Source: Chelonoidis abingdonii
Lineage: Eukaryota > Chordata > Testudines > Testudinidae
DNA: 64,000 nt
NCBI RefSeq assembly: GCF_003597395.2
Contig: NC_133771.1
Location: 132,198,031 to 132,262,030, forward strand
Reading direction: 5' to 3'
Below are positions 59,413 to 64,000 of this stretch, piece by piece. A program made the translations under genes and the position numbers. A model generated the notes under the pieces. The model ran no database searches. It worked only from the letters and a program-made list of their open reading frames with translations, and was not told the DNA's origin. Each line of letters opens with the position of its first letter. Position 1 is the first letter of the stretch.

Positions 59413-59461
59413 GCAACACATCTCGAACACCAGTTACAGAAAAAGTTAACTGTCTTTTCTT

Positions 59462-59974
59462 ACAAACGCATGATATATTTTATTTTGTTTTTTGCTTATC
59501 AGAGTTTGGAAATTCCATTCTATTAAATGTAGGTCTGCCATAATTGCTGCTTGAATGATGGCTTGTATTGATTAGGATGTTTTGTTTCATTATCCAGCAG
59601 CTTTCCTTTGACACAGACTTAAGAATACTTGATTCTATTTTTACAGGTAGATCTAAATGTTGTATGGTAAAGAGCCCATTTTTCAGAAGTGCTATTATTA
59701 GCAGGGTTTATAATGAATCATTAGAAATAATCAGTTTGCTTATGATTGTTTCATATGTGCTACAGTCATAAGATCTGTGATTTGCTTCTTCCTCTGTTAA
59801 ATTGTGTGTAGACATTTAGTATGCATTTCTTGAACTTTATGATCAAATGAGATGCTTTCTTGTACTCACTTTCATCTTCCCCTTCTACTCTTTGTCTGTG
59901 TGAGTATGGTGTTTTGTATTATGTATGTATTTCACTGAAGTGGAAGTTCAGTTTGTGTTAGGTGAGAGCCCTGA
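59462..59974. other. AFDN: AFDN intron 1, unrecognised
   Basis: No exon or clear repeat. Confidence 0.45.
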
Positions 59975-60038
59975 AGAGTGTACAGTGCGTCAGGTGGGGA
60001 ACAGAGGTATAAAGAGGTGAAGTAACTTGTCCAAATCT

Positions 60039-61783
60039 CATGGTGTCATAAAGCATATGTCCCAATTCTGAACCTTAGCGTCCAAAATGTGGGTGCCTGC
60101 ATGAACCTTCTAAGCTTAATTACCAGCTTGGATCTGATAGCGCTGCCACCAGCCAGAAATTCCAGTGTCTGACTCACTCTGGTCTCCCCAAAACCTTCCC
60201 TGGGGACCCCAAGACTCAGAATGCCCTGAGCTACAACAAAGGGAAATAACCCCACTTCCCTTCCCCCTCTTTACCTCCTCCCAGGTCTTCCCGCCCTGGG
60301 TACAACTAAGATTACCCTGCTTCAATTCTTGAAACACAAAACACAGAGAGATCAGGTTTCTCTCACCCTCACTCAGAGTCCCTGCAAATGCAAGCTTTAA
60401 TTCTAACACAAAGAGATTTTCCCTCCTCGTCCTTAGCCTAACCAGAGGAAAAATCAAACAGGTCCTTAAAAAAGAAACTTTATATAAAAAGAAAGAAAAA
60501 GGACATAAATGGTCTCTGTATCAAGTGACAAATACAGGGTTAATGGCTTAAAAAAGAAAAATGAATAAACAACCTATCCCAAAAAGAAAAATACACATTT
60601 AAAAAAAATACAAACATTCCAGCAAACTACAAACACATGAAAAGCAGCAGAGAAATCCTGTGCACTTATAAGGACTCAGTACGTTTGGAGCGTGGAGCTT
60701 TCGTGGGTGAAATACCCACTTTCGTCAGAACGGCAGTATGGAAATCTGCCAGGGGCAGGTATATAATATGCTAGCAAGCAAGCTAGAGAATAACGAGGTT
60801 AGTTCAGTCAGGGAGGGTGAGCGGCCCTGTTCTAGCAGTAGAGGTGTGAAAACCAAAGGGAGGAGAAACTGGTTCTGTAATTGCAAGCCATTTCACAGTC
60901 TTTGGTTGAGGTCCAGAGCCTGATAGGTACGTCAATTGCAAATGAACTGAAGCTTCACAGTTTTCTCCTTTGAAGCCTGGTCCTGGAAGGTTTTTTGCTC
61001 GGCTGGCAGGAAATAGCCAGCCTTAATAAGTCGCATAATGTGGCCAGGAGTGAAAGTGCCTCACTACAGGTTTTTGTATATTTTCATTCCTGATATCTAT
61101 TTGTTGTCCATTTATTATCCTTTCCATAGTGTTGTCCAGTGGCCGATGTACAATTGGCAGAGGGGGCATTGCCTGCATCATGATGGCGTACTAGTACACT
61201 TGGTTGGAACGTGCAGGTGATTGAACCAGTGGATGTATGGCTTGTCTCTGGTTAGGGTCTATGATGGTGTCGCTGGTGTAGATTTATGGGGGCAGAGTTG
61301 CATCTGAGGTTTGTTGTCATGGATTGGTTCCTGAGCTAAGAGTTAACTTAGTACGGTGGCAGCGAGATTGCTGGTGAGAATACGTTTCAGGTTGGCAGGT
61401 TGTCTGTGGGCAAGGATTGGCCTGCCACCCAAGATCCGTGAAAGTGTGGGATCATTGTCCAGGATGGGTTGTAGATCCCTGATGATGCGTTGGAGGGGTT
61501 TTAGCTGGGGGCTGTAAGTGATGAACAATATAAGCCTATTGTCTTCTACCTTTGTACTTACACTTGGAAACAGAAGATCAGAAAGTCTGGAGATAGAGAG
61601 ATCACTCTCAGAGCCGAGAGAGCACAGAGACGAGAGAAAGAACCCACACCCAAAAATTCCCTCCCTGAGCTTTGAAAAATCCGGGTTCCTGATTGGTCCT
61701 CTGGTCAGGTGTTTGGTTCCCTTTGTTAACCCTTTACAGGTAAAAGAAACATTAACCCTTAGCTATCTGTTTATGACACATGG
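60039..61783 (-). mobile_element. Solo LTR of an LTR retroelement, copy B, with nested insertion
   Basis: The LTR runs 60044-61778, beginning TGTCA and ending TGACA, with perfect 5-bp direct repeats CATGG at 60039-60043 and 61779-61783. It shares landmarks with copy A at 32152-33028 but has no 77-nt array and is split by a Penelope-like insertion (about 60638-61535). No retroviral genes are attached. It lies inside a MIR-like SINE, so it is younger than that SINE. Confidence 0.82.
60638..61535 (-). mobile_element. Penelope-like element, 5'-truncated, inside LTR copy B
   Basis: The left edge AAAAGCAGCAGAGAAATCC matches the inverted arms of the element at 4235-5442, and GCTTTCGTGGGTGAAATACC follows. 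The minus strand reads, from 61528 leftwards, YSPQLKPLQRIIRDLQPILD and GGRPILAHRQPANLKRILTS, then broken frames, ending in the SFSSFA/QRRKL region also seen beside the gap. The first segment resembles the part before the Cys-rich linker and GIY-YIG endonuclease in Penelope-like proteins; the endonuclease is not intact here. Frames are broken throughout. Confidence 0.55.
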
Positions 61784-61852
61784 ATAGTGCAGAGCCAGAA
61801 TTAGAACCCAGGTCTCCTGCTCTCCATCCAGTTGTTCTATTCTAGACCCCAC

Positions 61853-62043
61853 CAGGGATGTAAATACATTAAAAATCTTAACTGTTTAAACAATTGAAAT
61901 ACGTTTTTTAAATGGTTGACTGATTAAGTGACCAGGGGCTGATCCCGCTGGGCGCGGTGCGGCTAGTGTGAGGTTAACGGTTAAGATTGTTAACCAGTAA
62001 GACTAATGCTTACTGGTTAGCTAGTTAACATTTTATATCCCTA
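61853..62043. mobile_element. hAT MITE with perfect 8-bp target duplication
   Basis: GACCCCAC at 61845-61852 and again at 62044-62051 flanks the element. The ends are CAGGGATGTAAAT and, complemented, TAGGGATATAAAA. Inside, GTTAACGGTTAAGATTG, TTAACCAGTAAG and CTTACTGGTTAGC pair with each other. 191 bp, non-coding. Confidence 0.9.
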
Positions 62044-62051
62044 GACCCCAC

Positions 62052-62460
62052 TACTGGTTATAGATGTTATCTTATAAAATAAAGAAGATATGTTTTACAA
62101 TTATCCCTTTCAGTTACTGTAGGCCTCTGAATTCAAAACTTTAACTAAACAATTTGTATTCATATTTATCATTTAGTTGATTACATTGATTTTTTGTTAT
62201 ATGTGATAATTATCTAGGACAAAAAGCAGCCATGGGCCCTTCATATTTAGAATGATTTGACAATTTATCATCCCATGTTTTCACTTTAAAAGAATAAAAT
62301 TCTCTTCCTGACTCTCAAAAGAACAGTGTTCTGTTTTTAAGTGTCTTCGTTTATTAAATTCTAAAAAGTCACTATTAAAATTTCATGTTGATGGCTCGCT
62401 AATTAAACAGTCATTTAATTGCTAATATGCAATCCTGACCCTTGTTAAATACCTTGATAT
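62052..62460. other. AFDN: AFDN intron 1, AT-rich
   Basis: No exon or clear repeat. Confidence 0.45.
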
Positions 62461-63325
62461 TAGGCCTGTCAGTTAATCGTCATTAACTCAAGTGATTAAC
62501 TAAAAATAAAGTAACCGGATTAAAAAATTAATAGTGATTAATTGCAGTTTTAATCACTGTTATACAATGGAATATCAATTGAAATTTATTATAAATATTT
62601 TGAATGTATTTTTACATTTTCAGATATATTGATTTCAATTACAACATAGAATACAAAGTATACAGTGCTCACTTTATAGTATTTTTTATTACAAATATTT
62701 GCACTGTAAAGAGAGAGAATAGATTTTTTCAGTTCACCTCATACAAGTACTGTAGTGCAGTCTTTATTGTGAAAGTGCAATTTACAAATGTAGATTTTTT
62801 TTTTTGTTACATAACCATTTAAAAACTAATCGCTAAGACAAACAAGTTTGTTTACATTTATGGGAGATATGCTGCCTGCTGCTTATTTACAGTGTCACCT
62901 TGAAAGTGAGAACAGCCGTTTGCATAGCACTTTTGTAGCTGATGTTGCAAGGTATTTAAGTGCTAGATATGCTAAACATTTGTATGCCCCTTCATGCTTT
63001 GGCCACCATTCTCGAGGACATGCTTTCATGCTGATGATGGATTCTGCTCGATAAAGATCCAAAGCACATGTTCATTTTCATCATCTGAGTGAGATGCTGC
63101 CACCAACAGAAGGTTGATTTTCTTACCTGATGGTTCAGAGTCTGTAGTTTCTGCGTCAAGAGTGTTGCCTTTACACTGTAAGTAAGGAGCAGGCAGCATA
63201 TCTCCTATAAATGTAAACAAACTTGCTTGTTTTAGCAATTGGCTGAACATGTAGTAGGACTGAGAGGACTTGTAGGCTCTAAAGTTGTACATTGTTTGGT
63301 TTTTGAGTGCAATTATGTAACAAAA
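62461..63325 (-). mobile_element. hAT transposon remnant with fold-back arms
   Basis: The left end TAGGCCTGTCAGTTAATCG is hAT-like. On the minus strand, from about 63110 to 62840, broken frames retain SHSDDENEHV, a WW-KHEG-like part, LALKYLATSA and RLFSL, the order at the C-terminus of ZBED-type hAT transposases. An inverted duplication of about 58 nt (62841-62895 against 63173-63233) brackets that part. GTTACATAA at 62806 and TTATGTAAC at 63313 extend the inversion. No right-hand TIR was found. Confidence 0.65.
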
Positions 63326-63342
63326 ACAATCAGTATTTGTAA

Positions 63343-64000
63343 GTGTGTGTCTACACTACGAGATTAGGTCGATTTTAATAGAAGTTGATTTTTTAGAAAT
63401 CGATTTGATATAGTCGATTGTGTCCACACTAAGCACATAAAGTCGGTGGTGTGCGTGCACAGTACCGAGGCTAGAGTCGACTTTCAGAGTTCTGCACTGT
63501 GGTAACTATCTCAGTTCCCGCAGTCTCCACCACCCATTGGAATTCTGGGTTGAGCTCCCAATGCCTGATGGGGCAAAAATATTGTCGCGGGTGGTTCTGG
63601 GTACATGTTTTCAGGGTCCCCTCCCTCCCTTCTTCTGTGAAAGCCACGGCAAAATATCATTTCTCGCCTTTTTTCCTGGGTTACCCGTGCAGACGACGTA
63701 CCATGGTAAGCATGGAACCCACTCAGCTCACTGTCACTGTATGTCTCCTGGGTGCTGTTGACAGACAGGGTACGGCAGTGCTACACAGCAGCATCCCCTT
63801 GTCTTGCTTTGCGATGGCAGATGGTACAATACGACTGCTAGCCGTAGTTGTCGTCCTGTGAGTGCTCCTACCTGACCTCGGTTAGGTTGATCGGGGGCGC
63901 CTGGGCAGACATGGGTGCTCCTGGCCGGTCACGGTGAGGTCGTTGGGGGCACCTAGACAAAAACGGGAATGACTCCAGGTCATTTTTTTCTTTAAGTTTT
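63343..64000 (+). mobile_element. Left end of a Harbinger-like DNA transposon (cut by window edge)
   Basis: It starts with GTGTGTGTCTACACTACG, followed by ATTAGGTCGATTTTAATAG and the pairing TTGATTTTTTAGAAATCGA. A long CpG-containing leader (CAGTACCGAGGCTAGAGTCG; CCCATTGGAATTCTGGGTTG) leads to a possible start ATGGTAAGCATGGAACCC at 63703, which remains open to 63861. I recall this leader from reptile Harbinger elements that carry a Myb/SANT-like gene plus a nuclease gene, but neither gene lies inside the window. Whether this copy is complete cannot be seen. Confidence 0.5.

Larger units (their letters stand above)
56497..59461 (+). mobile_element. DIRS-type tyrosine-recombinase retrotransposon, internally deleted
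   Basis: DIRS elements move through a circular DNA intermediate inserted by a tyrosine recombinase rather than an integrase. The left terminus (56497-56532, CATGTGTATTCCACAATAGG) is mirrored at the right by CCTATTGTGGAACAGACATG (59392-59411), the inverted termini expected of DIRS. In order on the + strand it has Gag-like Cys motifs (56.8-57.0 kb), RT C-terminus and RNase H remnants (57.84-58.37 kb), a post-RNase H part (58.4-58.9 kb) and the N-terminal half of the recombinase (58.93-59.4 kb). The palm of RT and the catalytic C-terminal half of the recombinase are absent, and the frames shift repeatedly. At about 3 kb it is shorter than full DIRS elements, which usually exceed 5 kb. Confidence 0.85.
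59975..61852 (-). mobile_element. MIR-like SINE (host of nested insertions), minus orientation
   Basis: 59985-60043 (AACAGAGGTATAAAGAGG, AAGTAACTTGTCC) and 61784-61852 (GCAGAGCCAGAATTAGAACC, CAGGTCTCCTGCTC) are consecutive parts of a MIR on the minus strand. They are separated by the LTR at 60044-61778. The right part is in turn followed by the hAT MITE at 61853. Confidence 0.75.

Noticed and set aside
1..64000. CRISPR array, bacterial operon or prophage
   Set aside because: No regular spacer-repeat array, no clustered intact bacterial-type genes; composition and repeats are vertebrate.

Overview
The window is 64 kb of vertebrate genomic DNA, most likely from a turtle. This rests on repeat content rather than any taxon label: many CR1 3' ends closing in ATTCTATG-like or GTTCTTA-like termini, tRNA-derived SINEs, hAT, Harbinger-like, Tigger-like and DIRS elements, and palindromic short elements with GTCTAC-type termini. 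Other sauropsids cannot be excluded. The DNA is AT-rich and non-coding apart from one CpG island.

The only protein-coding gene supported is on the + strand: a CpG-island promoter at about 41.1-42.25 kb and first coding exon of afadin (AFDN) at 41618-41722, followed by a GT splice donor. Everything to the right (41.7-64 kb) would then be AFDN intron 1. Everything to the left (1-41 kb) appears intergenic, and no exon is recognised there. The AFDN core peptide is not in frame with the ATG or the exon end unless two compensating 1-nt differences are assumed.

The rest is a dense mosaic of transposable elements. From left to right: tRNA SINE and CR1 tails (0-4 kb); a Penelope-like element containing an 844-base assembly gap (4.2-5.4 kb); a quiet AT-rich stretch with MIR-like and LINE fragments (5.4-20 kb); a 1.4-kb CR1 copy with a broken reverse transcriptase (20.4-21.8 kb); CR1 fragments and short inverted-repeat transposons (27.7-30.7 kb); a solo LTR with a 5-bp target duplication (32.15-33.03 kb); a 2.2-kb hAT transposon with broken transposase and an internal G+C-rich minisatellite (35.4-37.6 kb); and an L2-like LINE (38.1-39.1 kb). 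Inside the presumed AFDN intron come several inverted-repeat DNA transposons, an internally deleted DIRS-type retrotransposon with tyrosine-recombinase remnants (56.5-59.5 kb), a nested MIR / LTR / Penelope-like / hAT stack (60-62 kb), a fold-back hAT remnant (62.5-63.3 kb), and the left end of a Harbinger-like element cut by the window edge.

No intact mobile-element protein was found: every transposase, reverse transcriptase or recombinase reading frame is broken or truncated. Repeat family names are recalled from general knowledge of reptile repeats, whereas target duplications, terminal inverted repeats and palindromes were read directly. No bacterial-type operon, CRISPR array or new autonomous system is visible. 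The most unusual features are structural: the fold-back and palindromic elements, the minisatellite replacing half of a hAT, the doubly deleted DIRS and the AFDN exon-1 frame anomaly.
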